From positions 29,002 through 44,680 of the forward strand of contig MU657481.1 of NCBI GenBank assembly GCA_026770575.1: 15,679 nucleotides of DNA, read 5' to 3'. Below are positions 1 to 9,600 of the stretch, one piece after another (position 1 is the first letter of the stretch; every line of letters starts with the position of its first letter). A program made the position numbers and the translations under genes. The notes beneath the pieces were generated by a model. The model worked only from the letters and a program-made list of their open reading frames with translations, was not told the origin of the DNA and made no database searches. This DNA comes from Pelagophyceae sp. CCMP2097 (Eukaryota; Sar; Pelagophyceae).

Positions 1-1
1 A

Positions 2-890
2 GAATGCACCTCCATCCAAACGCAAATGAATAGAATCTATACGCGGCTCCTCGGTGTACCTGTCTCCACCAACACTGCTGCGGTTCATTACGAGCCTGGT
101 GTAATTGACCAGCAAATCCGTGTACAAGGTGCATCGCTCAAATTCAGAAACCACATCATCCTTTCAAGTGATGATAGCATGGTTAAGCGTATTTACAGGG
201 CCCTTCAGCAAGAGAGTGGCCCTGCCCCGAATAACAAGTACATCCGAAACAATGTCACTCACTTCCTCGAGCCTCTTGCTGCTTCTTTTGGGTGGCTCTC
301 GGCGTGCAAACCCGCCCAAGCGACTGTACAAGGGCACGACCTCTTATGCCTTCTCCAGCAACAGAAACTCACCAGTGCGCTCGAAGGATCAACAACTCTC
401 CCCAATCTGATGAAGTGGTCAACAACATGTCGTACGGCCCCTTACCTCCTGCGGAAACATTATCCTTCATGGTCACTTCGACAGGGCCGCGTGTTGGAAA
501 CGAAGCTCAGGCTCAAATGTTACGAGGCCCTTGGTGCTCATCATAACCACCCCCTCAGCCAATCCACTACGGGTATTACTCGCGCTACTTCATGCCGCCA
601 CACGCCGTGCTGTCAAGAATAAATCCCCGAATCCGTGTATCACGTTTTGGGGTCATGTCGTGCCTATGCGCAACTTCGTCATGAGTGTTTCTCCAAAAAA
701 AGGAGCACGTATCTCATCCTCCCCATCCCTTTCGGATGCGGCTAAGGTTGATTTCATCCTTGGGGATGACTCTCCCCCTTGTGTTGATGCCATTATATAT
801 CGCTTCCTTTTCAATATTTTTCATGTACGTGCTAAGTTGGTTGAGCCGACTCCGCCAGAGATAAGTCCTTCGGGGCCCGCCGCCCTGTGA
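2..890 (+). pseudogene. Degenerate LINE ORF2 C-terminal fragment
   Basis: The frame is open from position 2 to a TAA at 620-622, so the ATG at 26 is internal rather than a true start. After that stop the same frame still reads meaningful protein: a His codon at 641 and a Cys codon at 656 form the H-x4-C half of the typical LINE C-terminal knuckle (HVLGSC followed by RAYAQLR), and candidate Cys partners lie at 593, 608 and 611. Near a run of seven A at 695-701 the recognisable protein moves to another frame, reading SLSDAAKVDFILGDD and IIYRFLFNIFHVR, and ends at a stop at 888-890. One in-frame stop plus one frameshift means this copy is dead. Homology to LINE ORF2 is recognised by pattern only, without a database search. 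Confidence 0.6.
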
Positions 891-896
891 TTCCTA

Positions 897-920
897 AATT
901 ATTATTATTACTATTAGTAG
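897..920 (+). repeat. (ATT)n-like simple repeat, candidate LINE 3' tail
   Basis: An ATT/TTA trinucleotide run with small interruptions starts a few bases after the last stop of the degenerate ORF. Such tails mark the 3' end of several LINE clades, so this is the likely element boundary. Chance microsatellite origin is possible. Confidence 0.45.
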
Positions 921-1422
921 GAAAGCCTTTTCCGTCGAACGATCGAACGTGGCTTTTCGGCGAGGCAAGGATTTGAACCGTCTACAATAATTAATGAAAA
1001 AAAGTGCAAGTTGGATAAAGGAGGTAGGGGGTGAAACTTAAAGTTGTAAAAAATAAAAAGGTCGCCGTTGGCGCCAAGATTCCGCATGCCGGAAGAGCTC
1101 GCCAAGAGACAACCCACAAGCCAATTTTCATCGTCATTGGCCGTAAACTCATCGCGCGGCGAGTGCACAAAGATGGCATTTTTTTCTCATACTATCATCA
1201 TTCTGGCAAGGGGGCCTGACATCCACCACGCCGCGGTCGACGCTGGAGGCGCTGAGGCCGCGGCCCCGGCCCGCCACTAGGGGGCCACCCGTCTCACCCT
1301 CTAGCCATTTGGCATGGCTTCCGACGGTACTCGGCGAACAATTTCGGATTTTCCGCAAACAAAAAAAATCAGAAGCGCTCTATAAAATTTTTGAATCCCC
1401 CAAAATCCACCGAAAAGGGAAC
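921..1422. other. Intergenic DNA with no recognised gene
   Basis: About 500 bases of mixed composition, mostly AT-rich with a short GC-rich patch around 1230-1290. Open frames here are under 90 codons, have no recognisable domain and no GC-rich codon pattern like that of the two genes. No tRNA, rRNA or clear promoter was found. Confidence 0.6.
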
Positions 1423-1792
1423 TAGAATAGAACTCAGATTAAGAACCGGCTAAGCGGGAAAAAATTCAGAGGCCGGAATATGCCGTTAATAGCGGTTTTG
1501 ACGCTGCCAGGGGACGCGCCTAGGTCCCCTCCTTCCACCCCGAAATCAAGGCGTCCGTGGAAGACCTCTTGAGAGAAATTTAGCATAGGCAGAGTCCGGA
1601 CCGACCATCGGTTCCTAAAAAAACGCCGGTCAGATTAAGAACCGGGCCCCTGGAGCCGGATAATATCCCAATGAAGGATTTAATGGATTTTAATTGGGTC
1701 TTATAAATGCCTTATTGAGATATTGAACGTCTTTTGTCGATTTTTTCGTCGGTTCTTAATCTGACCTGGTTCTTAATTTGAGTTCTATTCTA
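1423..1792. mobile_element. MITE-like non-autonomous DNA transposon with TA ends
   Basis: Positions 1423-1447 and 1768-1792 are inverted copies of each other with 24 of 25 bases matching. Both begin with TA at the outer edge, which fits the TA target-site duplication of Tc1/mariner-type elements; this leaves an element of 366 bp between TA copies. Inside, ggtcagattaagaacc (1628-1643) is exactly inverted at 1751-1766, and cagattaagaaccgg occurs directly at 1435-1449 and 1631-1645, so the end motif is present four times. No ORF of transposase size is present. The superfamily call rests only on the TA and the TIRs. Confidence 0.7.
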
Positions 1793-1803
1793 TGAGTCGG
1801 CTA

Positions 1804-1888
1804 GATTTGTGGCAACCACGAAATTGGCACACAAGCCGTTGGGCCTGGCCCAACACCTCCTCCCCAAATATTGGCGTTGCCACAAATC
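1804..1888. repeat. Nested inverted repeat (hairpin-forming)
   Basis: gatttgtggcaac at 1804-1816 is perfectly inverted at 1876-1888. Within it, gttgggcc (1838-1845) pairs with ggcccaac (1847-1854) across a one-base loop. It begins 12 bases after the MITE-like element. It may be a second small mobile element, an RNA hairpin or a chance structure; no flanking duplication was identified. Confidence 0.5.
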
Positions 1889-1933
1889 GCGAACACGTCT
1901 CACCGACCACCGCCGATTTAACGTCAAATGCAA

Positions 1934-1955
1934 GGTCACTTTAGGGTCACTTTAG
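1934..1955. repeat. 11-bp perfect tandem repeat, two copies
   Basis: ggtcactttag is repeated back-to-back without a mismatch. No function is evident. Confidence 0.85.
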
Positions 1956-2080
1956 TTTTTTTCTTGAAAGGCTCATTTTCGCTCAGTTTCACCCCCTAAA
2001 GGAGGGTTGTTCGTGCGGCGGTCCACTGAGAGCGCTTGCGGGGGTTGGCCCGGTTCTCAAGAGGAGGCTCCCCTTTGGAA

Positions 2081-2230
2081 GGTCTGCGCATCGTATTATG
2101 TCGGGGGCCCTTTAGAGAAGGGGCTCGGTTCTCGTCAGGGGAGGGGCTCAGTCGTGAATGGCCTGGAGGTCTGCGCATCGTATTATGTCGGGGGGCCCTT
2201 GAGAGAATGGGTTCAGTCGTGCATGGCTTG
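2081..2230. repeat. Tandem duplication covering the end of the NLR-like CDS and its 3' UTR
   Basis: The segment 2168-2230 is repeated at 2081-2167. Both share ggtctgcgcatcgtattatg followed by a G-run, gggccc, an AGAGAA-like stretch and a block that on the minus strand encodes LQAMHD-stop in the gene and LQAIHD-stop in the second copy. The outer copy has about 21 extra bases in the middle. The gene copy supplies the stop codon used at 2213-2215. Confidence 0.8.
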
Positions 2231-3575
2231 CAAGTTGGCGTTGCGCGTGCGCTGGACCCAGTAGGCGCGCGTGACGGAGCGCTGGTCGTTGTCGTCGAGC
2301 ATGGAGATGGCGGCGTTGATCTCGTCCATGTCGTCCTCGTCGTCGACTTCCAACTCCCCAGACTCGATGCGGTCGATGAGCTGCCGCGCCGCCGGCGCGT
2401 GGATCGCAAAGAGGTCCGCAAGCGCCTCGGGCGACCTGCGAGCCGGCGTCACCAAGAAAAGAAGCGCACGGGCGGGCGAAAGCGCTTCGCCCTTGCCCAA
2501 CCCTCCCGACCCTCTCGAGCCTCTGCGACTGCCGCTCAAGACTGCCGCTCGCGGCGTCGCCGCCTCTGCCGACGCGCCCGTGGCGGTCTCCCCCGCGCGC
2601 CTCGCCGACGCGGCGCCTCACCGCGCGTCGAGCAGCAGCACCCTTCGCGTGCGGGAAAAGACAAAGACGAGCGCTAGGGCCACGTCGGGCACCGCGGCCC
2701 CGCGCGGGCTGCGGCGCACGCAGGCGACGGCGGCGAGCTTGCAGCGCAGCGCGAGGGGCGCCGTGGGCCGCTTCTCGAGGAAGGTGCGCTTGAGCGACCG
2801 CGCGAGGCGCGCGGGCACGGCGGATCCGCGTAGGTCGAGGCGCACGAGCGTCGAATTGACCTGGAGCGCGACGCCGAGGGCGTCCATGGCCGCCGTGGAC
2901 GACCGCGGGATGCGGCAGTTGCTCATGTCGAGGCGCTGCAGCTGCGCGTTCTGCCCGAGGTACTCGGCCACTGCCGCCGTCCCGGCCTCGCCGCAGTCGT
3001 TGCGCGCGAGATTGAGGTCGCGGAGCGCGCACCGGAGCCGCCCGAGCGCGGCCACCAAGGCGGCGACGCCGTGCGGCGAGAGGCTGCAGCCGGCGACGTC
3101 GAGCGAGGAGAGGTTGGCGTGGAGCAATTTCTGGGCCACCACAAACGCGCCCGTGTCCATGAGCGCGCGGCCGCGGAAGCTGAGGTTGGTCGGTTGCGGC
3201 GCTTTCACGGCGAGCGCGACGCCGTTGAAGTACGTGAGCCAGTCGCCGTGCCGCTCTAACACCGCGGCCACGACGGCCCCACTCGATTCGCCAAAGTCCA
3301 AGTCGCGGACGTCGACCTGCTCGAGCTTCTTAGCGCGCCGGATCGCGGCCGCGACGAGGAGGCCGCAGCAAAGGCCGTCGGCCGCTGACGCGCGCGCGGA
3401 AGACTCGATGGGCCCGCCCGCCGCCGCGCCGCTCCCCGCGGCCGCGCGCGCCGGCGCCGAGCCGCCGCCGCCGAGGTCCAGCACCGAGAGCTCGCCGGAC
3501 TCGAGGCGCGCCACGTCGAGGTGGCAACCCGGCGCGACCTATCTTTCGCTGTCTCTCGCAGTCTCTCGCAGAGCG

Positions 3576-3628
<53 letters not shown>

Positions 3629-6600
3629 CGCCGTCTCGCTCCCTCGGTGCAGCCGTGGTACTCTCCGACTTCTATCCGAATTTCAATGCTTTCGAGGCCG
3701 ACGCGGGCTTTTGCGTGGAGGTCGACGATTGTCAGATCCGATTGCGCCAGCAGGCCGGCGAGCGCGCGCTGCGCAGTCTCGAACGTCAGCTGCGGCAGCG
3801 AGGGCAGGTCCACGACGAGCGAGAGGCGCTGCGCGCCGTCGCGCGGTGACTGCGGCGACGGGGCGGCGCCGTCCGCGGCGTGCAGGCGCCGCTGGCGCGC
3901 GAGGGCGGCGGTGACCTCGACGACGACGAGGAGCGTGGCCACGTCGAAGCCGTCGGCGGGGAAGAGGCGGCCAAAGTCGATGACGCCGCGGTCGACCAGC
4001 GTGCGGACGTCGACGATTACCTCGTCGTCGTCCGCGACGCGCACCGTCTCCAGCGTCGCGCACTTCGCGAGGCCCGCGGCGAGGAGCCCAAAGCCGCGCG
4101 CCACGGGCAGCCGCGTGCGCGAGTAGGCGCGGTCCGCGTCGCCGTCGTCGCCGTCCGACTCGGTGTCTGACGCGTCCTCGGTGCGATTCCAAAACCGCCT
4201 GTTTCGCTGTGGCCGCACCACGTCCGCGTCGTCGTCGTCGACGGCGTCCACTTGCACGTCGCCGCCGACGAGCGACTCGGCGCACCACCGCGTCAGCCTA
4301 GGGCAGGACCACGTGTTGCGCGAGAGGTCCACGCTCCGCAGCTTCTCCATCTTTGAAAGCGCGTCGCCGAGGCGCTGGAAGGGCTCGACGGAGATGCAGC
4401 CGTCCATCACCGTAAAGCAGCAGTTGGCCAGCGCCAGCCTTTCCAGCGTGGCGCGCCTGGCCAGCAGCGCCTCGGACAGGTCGTAGACAATGTCCTTGCT
4501 ACGCCACGCGGCTCCGCACGAATCGTTGTCGCAGACCTGGCAGGCCACGTTCAGGTCCACGTCTAAAGAGTGGTGCGTCGCGCAGGCGTTGCACAGGTGC
4601 CCCGCGCCGAAAAGTTCGGGGGTCGTGGCGTGCGGGTGGTCAGACGGCATCAAATCGGCGTTCGAGAGGTCGAGGCCTTCTAGTAGAGGCATCCGGTCTG
4701 GCGACCGCACGTAGGACAGGGCGACGCGCACGAGGGACCTTGAGAGCCGCGCACCGGAAAGGTCGAGGCGCCGTAAAGAGTCGTCGCGGAACCGTGCGAG
4801 GTCTAAAGAATTGATGCGCTCGAGGTGAGGCCGCTCCAGCGCGGCGCGGATGAGGTGTTCGAGGCCGCGCGAAGACACCGCCGTCGTCGAGATGGACATG
4901 GCCGTCGCGCCCTGGGCGAGCTCGACGACGCACGCGACGCCCGCGTCCTTCAACGACCGCCGGAGCCGCACGGCGCCGGCCTCGGCCCGCACGGAATAGA
5001 CGTCGACGACGCAGCCGCCGACGCCGACCTCGGCCCAGCCCTGCCGCAGCGCCACTGCCGCCAAGGCGCGCCCCACGGTTGGGCCCGCGTCGAGCGTGTC
5101 GCGAACGTCGACGAGGCGCACGTTTGGGCACCGCGCCAGCACCGCCAGCAGCCGCAGGGCCGCCACCGGGTTGATGCCCGTCATCGCGTCGTCGGGGACC
5201 GCCAACGGGCCCGCCGCCGGGTTGATGCCCATCATATCGTCGTCAGGGACCGCCGACGGGCCCGCCGCCGAACCGCTTTCGAGCGGGACGTCGCCCGCTT
5301 CGCCTTGGCCGTGGTTCCAGACGCTCATGTCAAAGGCGATGCCTTGGTGCGCGAGGCGCAACACCCTGAGCCGAGACCGCGCGCGCGGCGAGGCTCGCTC
5401 CAGCGCGGCAGCGAGGACGAGGCACCCGCCGGCCTCGAGGCGGCGCGAGCCCGCGCGCGCGCCGTCGCGCACCAAACAGCGCGGCACCGCCGCCTCGCGC
5501 CGGATAACGCCGCCAGTCTCGTCGATGTAGGCCACGTCGTACGCCGCGGGCCCCGCCGCGCCGCCGGCTCCGCCTTGAACGACGGCCTCGACGAGTGCCG
5601 GGTAGAAGACGCGTCCCTCTTCGCCCCCAAATCTGGCCTCGACCTTTTGGCCCACGAGGAGCGGCTGCACGCCGTCCAGGTCCGGCCCAAAGGCCAGGTC
5701 CGCGACGCCGTCGCCGCAGAGCGCCGCGACGTTTATGCCGCAGAGCTCGCGCAGGCGCGACGCGCCGCCAGCCTCTGGGAGCAGCGCCGCGAGGAGGTTT
5801 CCGGCGTCGACGGTGAGGGCGTTGGAGCGGACGTCGAGGGCCGTCAGCGTCGCACGCATCTCGAGGGCGAGGGCGACGAGGGCTTCGATGCCGGAGAGGT
5901 CTGGGATCCAGGCGGCGTGCATGTAATCCACGTACAGCTTGCTCCGCGCCGACCCGCCCTGCTTCCCAGAGTGGTACGTCTCCCGCTCGAAGCCCGGCCG
6001 CCGCGCCGACCCGACGCACATGCGGTTCGCGCCGACGTCGAGGGTCCGGAGCGGGCAACGCGCGGCCGACAGCGCGGCGGCGACGCTCAATGCGGCGCGC
6101 GCATCGAGGAGGTTGCCGCTGAGGTCGACGCGGCCCAGCGCGGCGCCGAAGCACCGCTCCGCGCGCAGCAGCGCGCACGCCGCGGCGCCGAGCTCGCCGT
6201 TGGTCAGCGAGAGCGCGCGCGCCGCACCCGCCGTGTCGCCGAGGAGCGCGGCCAGCGTCGCGGCGTTGCGCTCGCCGACGCACGCCTCGAGCGCGACGGC
6301 GCCCGCCCCGGCGCCGCCGAGGCCCAGCAGCGCGGCGCCGAGGTGCTGCGCCACGTCGCGGCGGCCGCGCGACCTGGCCACGTCGCAGCAAATCTGCACC
6401 ACCTGCTGCCACCACCCGCGCTGGAACAGTTCGGCAGGCCCGCGGCCGCGCAGCACGAGCGCGCTGAGGCGGGCGCAGAGCTGCGCCACGGCATCTGGGC
6501 CTTTTTCGCAAGCGGCCTCAAAGTCGAGGAAGGCGTGCTCGGCGCAAAAGAACTCTTGAAACGTCAGGTGCGCGAAGCGGTACTTGTCCTCGCCGCGCTC

Positions 6601-9600
6601 GCTGAACCACGCCAGCAGCGGCAACCGGCCGCGCTGCGCCGCCGCCGAAGTCCGGAGCCAGTCGCGGCCGAGGCCGTCGCGGTGCTGCTGCGCCGCCGCC
6701 GCGCAGACCGCCGCGGAGCGCCACACCTCCGCCGCGCTTCCGCCGCACTGCGCCACCGCCGCGGCCTGGAGCTCGGCGAGCTTGTCGTCGTAGAGTTGTC
6801 CGAGGGCTTGGTCGACGAGGGCGTCGTCCCAGTCCCGCGCACCGTCGCCGCCGTCGGCGGAATGCGCAAGCCACGCGATTCGCCGCAGCAGCAGCCGCGC
6901 GTTGCCCGCGGCGGCGTCGGCGTCGCCCAAAGTGCCGAGCATGGAGTCGACGGCGATGGAGTACACGAGCCCTCGGTTCATCGTCGCCACCGCCGGCGCG
7001 CCCGCCGAGGTGCCGTCAGTCTTCGTGAAGACTGCGAGGGTGATGCTCAGGAGCAGCGGGTTGACGGCCATGCGCTGCAGCGCGGCGGACCCGCGGAGTG
7101 CCGCAGCGAAATCGTCGGCGCGCGCGGTGCCGAGGCGCCGCTCTGCGACGGCGTAAATCTGCGCGCGGCTCAGCTGCAGCATGCGCACGCGCCGGAAGCG
7201 CGCAAACGTCGCCGACGACAGCGCCTTCATGTCCCGCGACGTCAGCACCAACCTAGCGATGGTCTCAAGGCGGTTTGCTTCAAGGCGCGACGACGACGGT
7301 CCAACGGCGCAAAAAAGCTCCGCGGCAACGTTTGCGCCTCAATGAAACTTTCCACCGGCATGCTCCTCTGCGCTCGCCCCCCACGCCGCCGTCCCCCGTG
7401 CCGCGTTTGCCTCGTCCGGCGGCGCCGCGCCGCGCGGGTGGTGCTGATACTCGTCGCGCACCTCGCGCTCCAGGCGGTCATGCAGCGCGCCCGCCTCGTC
7501 GAGGCCGTCGAGGACGAGCAGCAGCCGCCGCTCCGCGCGCGCCGCGTCGTAGAGCTTGCACCGCACCTACTCCCGTCCTGCATCCGGCAAAACGCAAACC
7601 TCCCAAACCGACCCATGACGGGGCCCTCCGGCGGGTCCCGACCGCCGGGTCCGCCCTCCGGCGGGGTCCGGCGCGTCGTCCGCACCTCTGGCGTCGTCCG
7701 CCGGAGGAACTCCCAGACGAGGCACGCGGCGTCCGCGCAGCCGCCGGCCTCGGCTCGGAAGAAGCGCGCCACGTCGCACACGCGCACGAGCACCGGCACC
7801 AGCCGCGCGTGCCGCGGCTCGCGCAGCGCCCAGGCGAGAAGCCTAGGCAGCCTCTCCGTCCACGCCTCTCGGTGCCCCGCTTTGCGGTGGGGTCCACGGC
7901 GAGGTACGCACTGCTTGGCGAACGTCGTCTTGCCTCCCGCGGGCTCGCCGATGACGAGGAGGGGCTCGGTGACGATGTCCTTGCGCTTGACGTCGCGCAG
8001 GAGCGTCTCCGCGGGGCCGGTCTGCTGCGATACGTCGTGCGTGGCGTCGCCGTTGACGCGGTGCACGCTGCCCGGCGCGCCCTTGACCCAGCACCTTTGC
8101 TGGAGCGGGAGCCGGTCGCCAAAGGCGGCGAGGACGTCGTCGAACGCCGCCGCGTCGACGAGCTCGACGTCGCGCGCCTCGATGCGAAGCGACACGCACT
8201 GCGACAAGATATCCAAGGCCTCGCCGGACACGGGGTCGACGATACTGCCATGCAAAATCTGCGCGTGGGCCGCGTACCGCAGCCGCTCGTCGGCGAAGAA
8301 CCCCGCCGCGTCCCACGGCTGCCGCGCCGCCACCGTCGCCGCCGCCGGCGCCCGCGACCACCGCGCCGAAACCGTAGACGCGCCCGGCGCATAAGCCGCG
8401 GCCTCGAGGAGCAGGGCACTTCGCGCGCCGCGCGCGAGCGTCGCGACGAACGCCGCCGCGACGGCCGTCTGCCGCGACGTCGCGCTCGCCGCGGGCCGCG
8501 CCGCCGCCTCGACGGCCGATTCGACCATGCCGACGAGCGACGCCCACGGCTTGAGACCTTCGCCGCCGTCAAACGACGCCTCGGCAACGCGCGCGTGCGC
8601 CCGAGACACCTGCGCGCCGCGTCGGAAGGCCGCCCCGCGCAGGTGGCGCCCGCCCGGACCGTCGGGGCCCCCGCCCGCGTCGGCCGCCTCGGACCGTCGC
8701 AGGGGGACGCCGCTTCGCGCGATTTCGTTGTAGCACGTCGCCGCGTGGCGCATCGTCGCCGTGCGCAGCGACTTGAGCACCTCGGCGTCGATGATGGGCG
8801 TGTCGTAGCGCCGCTGCACCACCGACGCCACGAGCGCCGCCTGCGACGCTGCCTTCACCACTCTGCCTCACCGGGACGCGCTGTCTGGCGCCGCCGTCGG
8901 GGCGGGCGGCCCCCTCTGCAGCAAGGGCGGAACAGGGCCGCATACGGCGATGCGGTGCGCGTCGGCGACGACGTGCTCGCAGTCGCGCAGCGACTGCACG
9001 AGCGCGTGCGCCGGCGCGCGCGGCGCCGCGGCGTCGCCCGCGAGCGCGGCCTGGGCGGCCGCCGCTTCGGCCATATTGCAGCCCAGCTGCGCCGCCAGGT
9101 GGTGCGCCGGCAGCCGCATGGCGTCGTGCGGCGATAGCGCCGCGGCGCAGCGGCCCAGCACGAGCGCGAGCGCTGAACCGACAGCGTCGTCGCAAAAGAG
9201 GCAGGCGCCGCCGCCACCGCTCGGCGCCGCCACCTCGTCGACAGTCACCGCCGTGCCGTGGGCGTCGACGACGCTTGAAAAGACCGACAGGCCGCCCGCG
9301 CAGCGCGGCGCCTCGAGGCCCGCCGCGGCGCCGCGCAGCACGTCCTGTTCGAGGAGCATCTCGAGAGGTGCGACGGCGACGCTCGACGGCCGGGCCGCCG
9401 TGGCCCCTCTCGCCCGCCGGCGGACTTCGCCCCCCGCGGCGGTAGCTCACGGCGAGCGCTTGTAGCGCCTGCAGCGCGTCGAACTTCGTAGCCGCTCGGT
9501 CCGCGCCGGAAAAAAAAACGTCTTGGAAGTAGCCGCCGCACGTCTCCGCTTGCAGCTGCGCAGCGAGGGCTTCGACGCGGCCCGCGAACGTGGCCGCTGG

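Larger units (their letters stand above)
1..920 (+). mobile_element. 3' end of a non-LTR (LINE-like) retrotransposon, truncated by the window edge
   Basis: The translated sequence from position 2 resembles the region just after the reverse transcriptase core in LINE ORF2 proteins (RLLGVPVSTNTAAVHYEPGV and the following helical stretch). It ends in a Cys/His knuckle region and a short conserved C-terminal block. A run of ATT/TTA trinucleotides at 897-920 sits where LINEs commonly carry a simple-repeat 3' tail. The 5' part, including any endonuclease and RT core, lies outside the window. The segment is less GC-rich than the genes downstream. The family (CR1/RTE/I-like) cannot be assigned from this fragment. 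Confidence 0.65.
1793..2212. other. Region downstream of the NLR-like gene; 3' UTR and intergenic repeats
   Basis: The part nearest 2212 is the expected 3' untranslated region of the minus-strand gene. It contains one copy of a duplicated segment (2081-2167). Further left lie an 11-bp perfect tandem repeat ggtcactttag (1934-1944 and 1945-1955) and the nested inverted repeat at 1804-1888. I see no minus-strand AATAAA, and no gene. Confidence 0.5.
3539..3669 (-). other. Proposed intron carrying a 52-nt poly(G) tract (minus sense)
   Basis: The recognisable LRR protein changes frame across this segment. The most consistent model starts the intron with GTCGGAG at 3669 and ends it with GATAG at 3539, both at phase 0. 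It contains the homopolymer at 3576-3627 and a 10-bp direct repeat. The donor is atypical; GTACCACGG nearby would be phase 2 and does not fit the acceptor, so the donor is less certain than the acceptor. Confidence 0.5.
2780..6230 (-). other. Leucine-rich repeat region, interrupted by several inserts
   Basis: LRR strand/asparagine motifs recur: LGRVDLSGNLL, LRTLDVGANRM, LTALDVRSNAL, LRRLDLSGARL, LEGLDLSNADL, LRSVDLSRNTW in exon 9, then LSSLDVAGCSL, LRDLNLARNDC, LQRLDMSNCRI and LVRLDLRGSAV in exon 10. Spacing of about 28 residues in exon 10 fits ribonuclease-inhibitor-like LRRs, as in NLRs. Between repeats lie a Tudor-like segment, a short tandem peptide duplication, a Cys/His cluster and an acidic stretch (4132-4251). 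The intron at 3539-3669 falls within the array. Confidence 0.8.

Noticed and set aside
968..995. tRNA T-arm-like sequence (minus strand GGTTCAAATCC)
   Set aside because: The flanking bases do not form a five-pair T stem, and no anticodon arm, D arm or acceptor stem could be built around it.
1031..1219. 62-codon open frame with slight resemblance to ribosomal protein uL13 (HKPIF, YYHHSGKG)
   Set aside because: The match covers a few scattered residues, lacks the conserved core and could easily be chance. There is no neighbouring exon to support it.
2081..2190. CRISPR-like direct repeats
   Set aside because: Only two diverged copies occur, one touching the gene's stop codon, in a eukaryotic context, with no spacer series.
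3576..3627. Polyglycine or polyproline coding tract
   Set aside because: Reading through the homopolymer moves the LRR protein into a nonsense frame, whereas removing it as part of an intron restores LRR coding at matching phase.
2271..3914. Plus-strand open frame of 547 codons
   Set aside because: It is antisense to the LRR exon, reads polyproline through the C-homopolymer and lacks any recognisable domain.
4825..8394. Plus-strand open frame of 1,189 codons
   Set aside because: It is antisense to the NACHT-LRR coding exons, which carry unmistakable motifs. GC-rich codon bias removes stops from the opposite strand, and its protein is Arg/Ala-rich without domains.
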